DNA from: Nelumbo lutea
Taxonomy: Eukaryota; Streptophyta; Magnoliopsida; Proteales; Nelumbonaceae
Length of the DNA stretch: 64,000 nt
Direction: 5' to 3'
Assembly (NCBI GenBank): GCA_022828595.1
Contig: JAKGHH010000005.1
Coordinates: 51,765,655 to 51,829,654, forward strand
How positions within the stretch are numbered: position 1 is the first letter of the stretch; each line of letters begins with the position of its first letter. This document shows positions 1-11,300 of the stretch, one piece after another. A program made the position numbers and the translations under genes. The notes beneath the pieces were generated by a model. That model saw nothing but the letters and a program-made list of their open reading frames with translations. It was not told where the DNA came from and did no database searches.

Positions 1-3000
1 GCATAGGTATACGAGCTTCCCAAGAAGTCTCTGAAAAACCCTTTTGTCTTCCAACAGAGTTCCATCTGTAGCTGAAAGTTTGTGACTCATATCAATGGGA
101 GTTGCAGCTGGTCTTGCACCAAGTTTTCCAGTTTCAGACAATAAATCAAGAACATATTTCCTTTGGGAAATAAGGATCCCATCCTTAGATCTGGCAACTT
201 CTATGCCAAGGAAGTATCTCAACTCCCCCAGATCCTTAATCTCAAATTCTTTACGGAAGAAAGACTTAAGAGCTAGAATGCCTGAGGCATCATCACCAGT
301 CACTATAATGTCATCAACATACACAATGAGATACACTGCCAAAGATCTACTTTTCTTCACAAACAGAGTATGATCCGACTGTGTCCGAACATAGCCGAAT
401 TTAACAAGTGCAGCTCTAAATCTCTCAAACCAGGCTCTAGGAGATTGTTTGAGACCATAAAGAGATTTCTTCAATCTGCATACCTTTCCTTGCATATCTT
501 TCCCATACATCCCTGGGGGAAGGCACATATAGACTTCCTCATGTAAGTCACCATTCAGAAATGCATTCTTTACATCCAACTGATAGAAAGGCCAATCAAA
601 GTGAGTTGCCAGAGATAAAAGAACCCTCACAGATGTCATCTTGGCAACAGGGGCAAAAGTTTCTAAGTAGTCAATCCCATATGACTGTGTATAGCCTTTT
701 GCAACAAGCCTAGCCTTGTACCTCTCAATAGTTCCATCAGCCCTGTATTTAATGGTGAAAACCCCCTTGCACCCAACCAGATCCTTCCCTTCAGGCAAAT
801 CCACCACCTCCCAAGTACCATTTGCATGTAGAGCATCCATTTCGGTTTCTATGGCATCTCTCCATTCTGGAATCCCAAGAGCTTCTGAGACAGACCTAGG
901 AATGGGGTTAGAAGCAATAGAAGAGAGATAGGCAAAGTATGAAGGAGAAAGCATGTCATAAGAAAGGTGTTTGGAAATGCAGTGTGCAGTACATTTCCGC
1001 TTCCCTTTCCTAACAACAATGGGGACATCAGGGTCTGGAAAAGATGATTCCAAAGGAGTTGAAGCAGTACCTGTTATCTCATCTGTGATTGGGAATGTAT
1101 GAGCTTCATCTGTTGTAAAGGAAACCACTTGCTCATTCCTGGATCTCTGCCTTTGATACACTTTGGGATTATGGATAGGGCGAGGGGGTAAAGGAAAAGG
1201 GTCCCTGAGATAAGAGGTATGAAGTGATTGATCCTCCTTTGATTCATTTGGTGAGGATACAGGTTTGTCAAGAGACTCAACTGGGACAGGAAGAGGAAGA
1301 GCAAAAACTTGTGACAGACTCTCCCCCTGTGGACAAAGTTCATCCTGAGAGAAACCATAAAAAGGAGAAAGGTCATTAAAGGTAACATCCATAGAGACAT
1401 GTCGGGTGCCAGTCTTTGGATCAAAACAACAATAACCCTTTTGTGTGGGGGAGCAACCAAGGAAGATACATTTGTGGGCTTTCGGTTCAAGCTTGTGTCT
1501 TTGCACACTTGGAATGTGAACATAGCAGGTACAACCAAACACACGAAGAGGAATTGGGAAGATATCATTGTCTGGATGAAGAAGACTGAAGGGGGATTTA
1601 AACCCTAGAACCCTGGATGGCATACGGTTTATGAGATAGGTAGCAGTAAGTATAGCATCATCCCAAAATCTTGTGGGAACATGTGAGGCAAACAAAAGGC
1701 TCCTTGCAACTTCAACAATATGTCTATTTTTCCTCTCAGCAACTCCATTTTGTTCAGGGGTTCTAACACATGAGCTTTGATGAATAACCCCCATGTCTAA
1801 AAGATACAAGGATAAACTCTTCTCAAAATACTCTTTTGCATTGTCAGATCTGAAAACATTAATTCTGGTACCAAATTGAGTTAGAACAAGCTCATGAAAT
1901 TGCCTCACAAGTCTTGGGACTTCATCTTGGGATTTCATTAAGTATATCCAGGTGAATCTAGAGAAGTCATCAATGAACAAGATAAAATATCTGTAACCCC
2001 CCATTGAGGATAAATGGTATGGCCCCCACACATCAGAGTGCACAATATGAAAAAGAAAAGTGGATCTTTTATTGCTCACAGGGTAATTTTTTCTACAATG
2101 CTTTGACAACTGACAGGACTCACAATTGAGACTGGACACACTGACTTCCTTAAACAGTTTTGGAAACAAATGGCTTAAAGCAGAAAAAGGTAAATGACCC
2201 AACCGACAATGACTCAACATGATTTGACTAACAGACTTTGAAAAAGTAGAACCAAAAGCAATATTCTTGGGATGATCAAAGCATTGGCTAGGGGTGTCGA
2301 GCAAGTATATTCCATTCGCTTCATGGCCACTCCCAATCACCTTTTGAGACTTCAGGTCCTGAAACACACAGTGAGAAGGGAAAAAGGTTACACAACAATT
2401 CAATGATTTGGTCAGGCTACTTACAGATAACAAATTGGTATTTAATTTAGGCACATGAAGAGTGGAAGATAAGAGTAAGGAGTCTGTAGCCTTGACAGTT
2501 CCCATGTAGGAAATAGGGGCAAGAGAACCATCAGCTAAGGTGATTTTGTCATGGCCAGGAAGTAAATCATATGAAACAAATAAAGTGGAAATGTTGGTCA
2601 TGTGATCAGAAGCACCTGAGTCTATGATCCAAGGGGTTTTGTGTTTACTTGAGGTGGATGCATGGTTAGCGGAAGCCCTTATACCCGAGTGAGCAAATGC
2701 AATGGTGGCTGAACTTCCAGAAGGGATGGATGATGAAGATGCACCTTCTAGCTGACTGATCATCTTTCCAAACTTCTCATATTCAGCTTTCATGACTGCC
2801 AACTGTGCACTGGTAGATTCAACCTCTGTATCTGTGCCTGTGGTTGCATGTGCACTTCCTGTCTTTCTATTATCATTCTTCTTCTGGAATCTGATAGGTA
2901 CAAGATTGGGATGCAACTTCCAACACTTGTCCTTTGAATGTTTCGGCTTCTTACAATATTCACACACCACTTCTTTCCTTCCTGTGCCACTGTGAGCTTC

Positions 3001-3738
3001 TGTAACCCCTTTGGGTTTAATTCTCATATTTGCAAAATGATCATTAATACCAACTCCTTGAACCTGCACTTGCCTTCTACTTTCTTCACTGCTGACCAGA
3101 GTATATGCTTGTGACAATGAAATATCTTCCTTGGACAAGATGTTTTGCTTTGTAATATCATATTCAGAATTCAGCCCTGTCAAGAACTCAAACACCCTAT
3201 TCCGTTCAACCTATTTCCTATATGTTTCAGCATCCTTAGGAGTATCCCAAGTCACAGCCTCTATCAAATCAATCTCTTGCCATATAGATTTTAAGATTGA
3301 GAAGTATGCTGCAAGTGACTTCTCCCCCTGTCTTAGATTTTTCACATCACTTCTCAGTTTGTAAGCTCTAGCAACATTCAACTTCTGGGAATAAGTCTCT
3401 GCAACACTATCCTAGATCTCTTTAGCCGAATTCATCAACAGATAATGTTGACTGATCTGTGGCTGCATTGAGTTCACAAGCCACCCAATCACAGTGTAAT
3501 TTTCTTGTACCCATCTCTCATAAGATGGATCATCCTCTGAAGGAGCTTTCTTGCTCCCAGAAATAAAACCCCATTTTCCTTTGCTACAAATATGGATTTT
3601 CACTGATTGTGACCAAGCTAAGTAATTGGTCCCATCAAGCTTGACTGTAGTTACAGCTAATATAGAATCGGTTGGGGTTCCCAAAATCTGCCCATATTCA
3701 GCAGTATTCTTGTTTTCAAAGTTTGAGAAATCCATCAT
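1..3738 (-). pseudogene. Copia gag-pol polyprotein (partial, two nonsense codons in gag)
   Basis: Translation starts at the ATG at 3738 (MMDFSNFENKN) and stays in one frame as far as the YVDD catalytic motif of the reverse transcriptase (Tyr codon starting at 321). Domains in order: a retrotransposon gag domain; a CCHC zinc knuckle (C-x2-C-x4-H-x4-C, near 2960-2910); an aspartic protease with the DSGA active site near 2630; the HHCC GAG-pre-integrase region near 2150; an integrase core with HSDVWGP, RSDNAKEY and the Glu-bearing EQNGVAERKN stretch; and the RT. Two in-frame TAG codons interrupt gag, at 3414-3412 (where Trp is expected in the sequence AKEIW) and at 3213-3211. I found no other break as far as the window edge. 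The element cannot make full-length polyprotein without readthrough, but it looks young. RNase H is outside the window. Confidence 0.88.
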
Positions 3739-4593
3739 GCAAAGTTCGGTGATAGTTCTTTCTTTTCTGTTTCAGCCTCCAAAAAGACACCCAACAACCT
3801 CCAAACACAAGGTATTTCAGATTCTAACAGCCGATGTCCCAAGGAGGAAGACAAAAGATTACAGTCCTTGAGAGACCTTTTGTCGAACACTCAGTGTGCA
3901 ATACTTAACAGCCCACTGTTTACTGTTTCAACCTTCAAAGTATAGGGCACTGTTTACTGTTTCAGCCTTCAAGAAGGGGCTGGAATGAAGATGAGACTAG
4001 TACCACTTAGTTTTAATAGTCTCAGCAACTTCCCAACCCAATAATCAGCTGAATAGGACCTCCAAAGCAACCCATAAATTTTTGGGTAGGAGCAGTCCAG
4101 CAACAGTGGCCGAATGAAGCAGTCTCAGCAGCAGTGATTCCAGGGGTATTTCGGCTACTTGACAGTCCAGAAAAGAGATAAAAACAACCCAGGAATCTCT
4201 GGGTTAAATCAGACCAGAGGATAGCCGAATAGCAGTACTGTTTCCAAAGAAACTTCGACCCTTTTAACAGTCCAAAATAGTGAAAAAATTAACCCAGAAA
4301 CAACTGAGCAAAGACTTACAGTAAGAGAGTCTCTGGTTTGAACAATAAACCAGGCCAAACACTCGTCCTCTAGGATGATTTTGAAAACCCTTTTCTCTGA
4401 TTTTAAATCAAGCAAAGCAACTTGTTCTCTGATTCTTCCTGGTCACCGAACCCTTCTCCAAGTGTGTAGAAACTTGGGAACCCTCCAATGACCTCCAAGA
4501 ATAAGGCGGATGACTGTAAACTCTCAGCCCTAGAACCTCCTCATGTAGTTGGCTGGACTAGAACCACATGAGAGACACGCCAAGCAGTGGCCT
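3739..4593 (-). other. Untranslated leader of the copia element
   Basis: About 855 bp separate the PBS from the gag ATG, with no sustained reading frame. Imperfect repeats of the phrase CACTGTTTACTGTTTCA occur at about 3917-3970. No protein is recognised. Confidence 0.6.
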
Positions 4594-4605
4594 GCTCTGA
4601 TACCA
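4594..4605 (-). other. Primer-binding site (initiator tRNA-Met)
   Basis: The minus strand reads TGGTATCAGAGC, complementary to the 3' end of plant initiator tRNA-Met. This is the usual minus-strand primer site of plant copia elements, and it lies just inside the LTR. Confidence 0.88.
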
Positions 4606-4608
4606 AGT

Positions 4609-5029
4609 TGAAAAACAGTCCTAGAAGTAGGGACTGTGTTTGAAACAAAGAAAACTAGCAAGAGAAGATTAGAGAAGAAGAGAGAGCTGCGGCAAGAAGA
4701 GTTAGAGGATTAGAGGTTCGAACCTTCCTCCCTCTAACTCTCTAATACACTTTTATTAAGTTAATCTTTTAGTAATTACAAGAGAGGTCCTTAGTTGGAC
4801 AAGAAATTACAAAAGAGGAATATAAAAGAGTATGGGCCCAGAATAAGGCCCATTACAGAGAAGAACATAAAGATAACATACAGTAACAGCCTATGGGTCA
4901 TTCGGCCCATCTTCTCTACAGAGTTATTAATTTTCCATATATCTGTTTGATAAATAAGATGAACTTTGTATTGGATTGTTCTATACACTTGTACAATGGT
5001 CACAGGACATGACTGATGACCCATGTACA
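4609..5029 (-). repeat. 5' LTR of the copia element
   Basis: The 421-bp segment starts with TG and ends with CA on both strands, as LTRs do. It abuts the primer-binding site with a 3-base gap. The second LTR is outside the window, so the boundaries rest on the TG/CA ends and PBS position only, not on pairwise identity. Confidence 0.75.
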
Positions 5030-5209
5030 GTGTGATATGAACAGCTTATGGATTTACACAGAAAAAACATCATTGCTATGTGTTTTCTTCTAATTGCTAA
5101 AAAATGAGGGAATCTCTTTTAACACTTAGAATGAGTTTATTGTTTATTCTGGACCTTTCCTCCTCCTTTATGCATGATTGCATGCCTTAAAATTGATGCT
5201 ACTATGCAG

Positions 5210-5347
5210 GTATTTGTAATTCTAGTTCACATAATCCTTCCTCTTTGGGAAGTATGAAGGATCTACCATTTCCAGTTTCATATTACACACTTACAGCAAA
5301 AGAGCTAGAAGATAATGGATATTGTTGCAAGGAACCAGGTGATTTAG
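5210..5347 (+). CDS. SDN5-like exon a (pre-exonuclease region)
   Basis: The exon follows an acceptor ending TATGCAG and ends at a GTATGTG donor. It encodes the segment with [17 protein letters not shown], conserved just before the exonuclease domain in SDN5-type proteins. It enters with two bases of a split codon, so an upstream exon is required. Confidence 0.85.
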
Positions 5348-8300
5348 GTATGTGATATTAAAAGTGTTTTTGACTATGTTACCTGGATATGGTTTTGGAT
5401 ATGAAATCTACACTAAAAATTGAAGCATCTGACATGATACAGACCCTTGAACAGGTATCTGGGTATCATAGGTTTTTGGTCAAGGAGTCCTATTAATCCA
5501 TATTGCCCAGATACAGCAAGGACATAGCTGGACAAGGTGTTGGATACAAAATGTACACTAAAATTTGAAGTATCCAACATGGTACAGCACCCTTGCACAT
5601 GTATCTGGGTATCATGACTATTAATTAGTTTGCATGCATTCAACTCTTAGTCCTTGACTCTTCAACTTACTCAATGCAGGTTTTGTCTCAACTCTTCCTG
5701 CTCCTATAGGATCTTCCCCATATGAGATGCTGGGACTTGACTGTGAGATGGTGAGGCAAGAGATGACAATTTTGGTTCTTTATATTCAAAGTTGTTCTAT
5801 GCAATAAAGACTTGGAAAGTTACAGATGTAAAATAAAAAGAAAATAAAAATCAGAAATGTAGCAAATGCTACCGGTGTACCATGTTGAAGTTTGCTGTGT
5901 TTTGTGTAAACGATAGAAGGACTATAGATCCATCTTATGAAATCAATATTCACACCAAGGTTCAGAGTATAGATGCAGGGCGATACACCGGTAGGGGGTA
6001 TCGGCCTGTATCAGTACTGTTTTTTTATTTTTTTTGAAACTGGTTCAGAGGGGCTGGTTTAAGGCTGGTCTAGCCCCTGAACCACTTGCTGGCCCGAAAC
6101 ACTCCATGTAGGGGCATATCGGGAAGGCTCCGATACGATCTGTATCGGCCGATGCGGGCCGATTCGTGATGAAATTTTGATCCTTGATTCACATACGTAA
6201 ATCTGTTGGCAATGATCCTCTCTATTGGACACATGTTAATGTATATTGGCTAGATGGAGTTAAACATGAGAACTTGAGTCAACTTTTTGTAGTACAAGTA
6301 AACTTTCATTAGAACAAGAGTGAGAGCATTCCAAGTAAGCTTTCATGGCCAATTTATTAGGTGATTGACTGAAAACTGATCCAGTTGAGTTAATTCAGTT
6401 TGGTTTGTAGTTGGCATGCGGTTTGTTCGATTACAGATTTGAAAATATGCTTTGCCTTTTCAAACATTTATTAGATGTTCCTGCCTGTTTTTGACTTTTA
6501 TTTTGTCATGTTATCTTAATTGATAAAATATTTTCGTTATTTTCATAATGATTCCTATATCCAACAATGTGGATGGCAACGTGCATCTTTTGATGGGTAC
6601 TAATATGATCATTGGGAATATTTCTTACTAAATTTAGTCTTTAAGTTTGGACTGTTTTTAACTCTCAAGTCAGATACTGTAGGGAAGTATTTCTTGTTGG
6701 ATGGTGACTAAAATACCATTTGTTAACCTTTTTATTTTTCAGTGTGTCACTGCGAATGGGTTTGAACTTACAAGAGTGACATTGGTAGATATTGAAGGAC
6801 AGGTATTTTTACCCATTTTTTTATTATATCATGTTTCATAAGATTGGTTTTAATTGATAATGATTTATGTGTGGTTAGTTTGAAAGTAGTTGGTTTAGAT
6901 CATCATGCATATTACATGCTTTTGTTGTAGGCAATTTGCAATATATTCGGCCTCTAGATTCAGTTTGGAATTAATAAGTAATAAAACAAGACAGGGATCT
7001 TTTGGCGTGGAGGGTGAGAGAGATTGAAAGGCAAGATAAGATCATAAGAAGTTACAAAAAATTCCGAAGAGCAGGGAAGGGGATACCTTCTAGTAGATAA
7101 ATGGAAGTTGCATGATCTTAGGTTCCCTTTTAGGATACCACTAGTTAGCTTACATTGTGAAGCCAACAAGAAAAAAGATTGCACCATATCTTGGGAGACC
7201 TGAGGTAAGGATTCATTGGAATTTCATTTAGAGGGACAGGGGAGGAGGTAAAAAGGAGACCTCCTTTAGCTAAATCAACTTATTCAGTATCAATAATGCA
7301 TTTTGAAAGAGATAAACTCGACATTTTTGTGTTTGATACCAAAAAAGAGGGTGCTTCTTTCTTTTTAGATTTCAGGCTGATTTCTTTGTGGAATGTAGCT
7401 TATAAATTCATTACCTAGATTCTTGCAAATTGATTGAAGAAGGTGGTGCAAAAACCAGTCAGCTTTCATTGGGGACAAATCTATCTTGGATAATATTTTA
7501 CTATGTTGTGATGTGGTGAGAGGCTTTGATGGACAAAATCACAGTTCAACTGCAGTGCTGAAGATTGACCTAAACAAAGATTATGGTTCTATAAGATTGG
7601 AGTTTGTTGTTAGGGTTCTATGGAAAATGGGATTTCCAATATTGGATTGATTGATGATACCATTAGGGAGGGCAGATGACATCTCATTCCAAAATGCAGG
7701 GCTGTTGGTTTGTCCCATCTTGCTTTTGCAGACGACCTAATGTTGTTTATGAAGGGGGAAGCTTATTTGCGGGCTTTAGCAACTGTGTTATCAACTTTCT
7801 CAGTCATGTCAGGCTTGGAAGTTGATAATTCTAAGTTGTTATCTTCTTTGGATGAACAGGAGGGGGCTAACTTAAAAACTATAATTAAATTTACTGAAGG
7901 AGAACTCCTGGTCAGATACTTGGGTGTTCCTTTGGTAGCATCAAAGTTGACTACAACCATTGCAGCCCTATCTCTGTGGCGGTTAGGATGTGGGACAAGA
8001 CTATGGCTGGACAATTGGCACGCTTTGGGGGTATTGATGAACAGAAGAGAGAGGAGCTGAATGTGATTTGGGACAAGTGACAGAGGTAGTGGGGGAGATA
8101 AATTCAGAAGCAGAAGAGAGAGAACTAGGGGACAAAATTTGGGAGTTGGTCTTGGAATTATTTAGAATCAGAATGGAAGAGGAGCTGAATGTGAAAGAGG
8201 GTAGGGTCGAGGAGGAGATTATTCAATTTCCAATACAGTGGAGAAAAGTGGATACAGTGGAAAATCAAAAGGACAACGGAAAAAGAAGGGGTCAGGTAAG

Positions 8301-11300
8301 AAACTAGAATGAAATGAGGTGGAAGAGTCTAGTAAGAAGGTAGGAGAGCTTTCTAAGAAGAGGAAGAAAAAGCTGAGTGAGGCTTATGATAAAGCGAGTG
8401 GGGGTAGGAAGGATAGAAAAAAGAAGTAAAGAGGGTGGTATGGTTGGGGCTACCTGAAATATTTGTCTATTTAAGAGGTTTGGGGAAGTTCAAAGAAAAG
8501 GCGGGTGATCAAAGACTTCTTGAGAAGAGAAAAGCCAGATGTGGTCTTAATACAAGAATCAAAATTGTCTGAGGTGGACAAGAAATGGGTGAAGAGCATT
8601 TGGTCAACAAGAAGTTTGACTTGGGCCTTTGCACAATCTTGGGGAGCTTCAGGGGGAATTATTACTTTATGGAGAAATGAAGATTGGGAGTGTGAAGAAC
8701 AATTAATTGGGAACTTCTCGGTGTCAATAAAGTTGAAGAGAAAGGAAGATGGGTGGGCTTGGGGTGCTAACTAATGTCTATGGTCCCACCTCTTATAGGG
8801 AAAGGGAAGGTTTCTGGGAAGAACTAGCAGCTGCTAGGGGTTTGTGGGATGGCCCTTGGTGTTTGGGTGGGGATTTCAACGTAATAAGATTCTTAAACGA
8901 GTCCAGTAACCCCAGTCGTAGGATTGAATCTAGCATGAAGAAGTTTAATCTCTTTGTGGAGAATTTTGCATTGCAGGACCTCCCTCTTCAGCAAGCAAAT
9001 TTTACCTGGTCAAACTTCCATGAAAACCCTACCTGTTGTTGATTGGATAGGTTCCTTTTTACAGTGGATTGGGAAGATGAATGGGGGATAGGTGTTACAA
9101 CATTGCCGAGACCTATTTCAAATCATCGCCCAATCAGGTTGTCTCAAGAAAGACTAAATGGAGGCCTGTGCCCTTTTAGGTTTGAAAACATGTGGTTACT
9201 TCATCCAGAGTTTCTAGCTAAGGTAAAAGAATGGTGGGAAGTGGACCATGTGGAATTCCGATGGAAGGGGTATAGGTTTTACAAGAAACTACAACTCTTG
9301 AAAGCTAGACTCAAGATTTGGAATAAAGAGGTTTTTGGTAGATTAGAGCAAAGAAAAGTGGAAATCAATCAGAGAGTGCAGGAGCAAGATGGACTAGAAG
9401 CTGAAAGAAGGCTGGGGGAAGAGGGTAGGGTGGAAAGGTGGAATTTGAAATAGGAACTGGAAGATCTTCTTAGGAAGGAGGAGATAAGTTGGAGGCAAAA
9501 ATCCAGGTGCAAATGGCTAAAGGAAGGGGACATCAATACAAGGTTTTTTCATTCGTTGGCAAATGGGAGGAAAAGAAAGAATTTTGTTTCAAAATTGGAG
9601 TGGGATGGGCAATTGCTGACGAGGGAAGATGATACAGCTCAAGCTTTGGTTAATCACTTCAAATTAGTGTATGACAACCCAGGGAAACCTAGTGAGAGCT
9701 TAGAGGACTTGGAGTGGAGGGTGGAAGATAGTGTCTTATTGGAATCTTTGGAAAGAAGATTTGAGGCCCAAGAAGTGAGAAATGCAATCTTCTCCATGGA
9801 TCGAGCTAAAGCTCCTGGGCCTGATGGTTTTTCAATGGCCTTCTATCAAGATTGTTGGGAGATAATTAGAGAGGATTTGTTGAAGGTTTTTGAAGAGTTC
9901 TATGAGAGAGGCAAATTTAACTTAGGAGCAAATGCAATTTTTATTGCCTTGGTTCCTAAGAAGAAGGACACTCTCCAACCAAAGGATTTCAGACCTATAA
10001 GCCTGGTGGGAAGCATGTATAAGATCATATCTAAGGTCCTGGCGCTAAGATTAAAAAAGATCCTCCCGTCTCTAATCTCACCATATCAAGTGGCCTTTGT
10101 AGAAGGAAGACAAATTGTAGATCAAATACTTATTCCCAATGAATGTATTGAGGTGAAGAGGAGGAGAAAGGAAAAGGGGTTAGTTTGCAAATTGGATCTT
10201 GAAAAGGCATATGACATGGTGGATTGGGATTTTTTACTAGAGGTTCTCAAGCGGAGAGGGTTTGGGGAGAGATGGTGTAGTTGGGTAAAAGGATGCATTT
10301 CTCAATATTGGTGAATGGTGTAGCTAGGGGTTTCTTTCCTGCAAAGAGGGGTATTAGGCAAGGAGATCCATTGTCCCCATTCCTCTTTACCCTAGTAGCT
10401 GATGTGTTGAGTGCCATGATTTCGAGGGCCGATGCTAACAATTTGATAAGAGTTTGGAGGATTGGTAGGGAGGAGGTGGTGGTCACACACTTACAATTTG
10501 CAAATGACATCATCTTGTTTTGTGACGGGGAGGAAGGGGAATTACGGAACTTAAAGAGTCTAGTGCTTCAATTTGAAAGGAAGTCCAATCTTAAAGTGAA
10601 CTGGGGAAAAAGTTGTGTGGCAGGGCTCAATCTAGGGGGAGAGGAGGTGGATTCCCCAGCTAGGATTTTGGGGTGTGAAGTGGGGGGCTGGCCTTTACAA
10701 TATTTGGGGCTACCACTGGGAGGGAACCCAATGGTTGAGAGTTTTTGGTACCCTGTAATTGAAAGATTCTCCAAGAGGTTAGCAAATTGGAAGAGGAATT
10801 ACATCTCTTTAGGGGGTAGGATAACCTTAATCAAGTCAACCTTAGCCAACATGCCAATTTATTTCCTATCTACATTTAGAGTACCAATGAAAGTAGCTAA
10901 CCAGTTAGTGAAGTGGGAGGTGGTTTTTAGGAGTAGGGATGATGGAAGCCTTGGGTTAGGAAATATAAGATTAGGAAACATGGCTTTGCTGGGGAAATGG
11001 ATTTGGAGACTACCGATGGAACATGACAGACTTTGGTCTAGAGTGATTGTTAGTATTTTTGAATTGGCAGATAACGAATGGGATGCAGGACTCGACCCTG
11101 GGGCTTCTAAGTGTTCTCCTTGGAAAGCTATTCAGGGTATTTTGCCTTTTATGCTTCCTTATTTCAAATGATGTCTGCGCTGGAAATAAAGTCTTGTTTT
11201 GGGAAGATGTTTGGGTTGGTGAAAACTCCCTTAGAGATAGATTTCCTTCTATTTACTCCTTGTTTGAAAACAAAAGAAAAGTGATATCTTCAGTGTTTGT

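Larger units (their letters stand above)
1..5029 (-). mobile_element. Ty1/copia LTR retrotransposon, truncated by the window edge
   Basis: The element is read on the minus strand: LTR (4609-5029), tRNA-iMet primer-binding site (4594-4605), a leader of about 0.87 kb, then gag, protease, integrase and RT in the order typical of Ty1/copia. RNase H, the polypurine tract and the second LTR must lie left of position 1. The right LTR is followed by GTGTG at 5030-5034, the candidate 5-bp target-site duplication; its partner is outside the window. The next plus-strand nuclease exon starts at 5210 with a 3' splice site, so the element probably sits in an intron of that gene. Confidence 0.9.

Noticed and set aside
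1074..1568. 164-codon minus-strand open frame
   Set aside because: It lies in another frame across the copia integrase/RT region and is only a shadow of the polyprotein.
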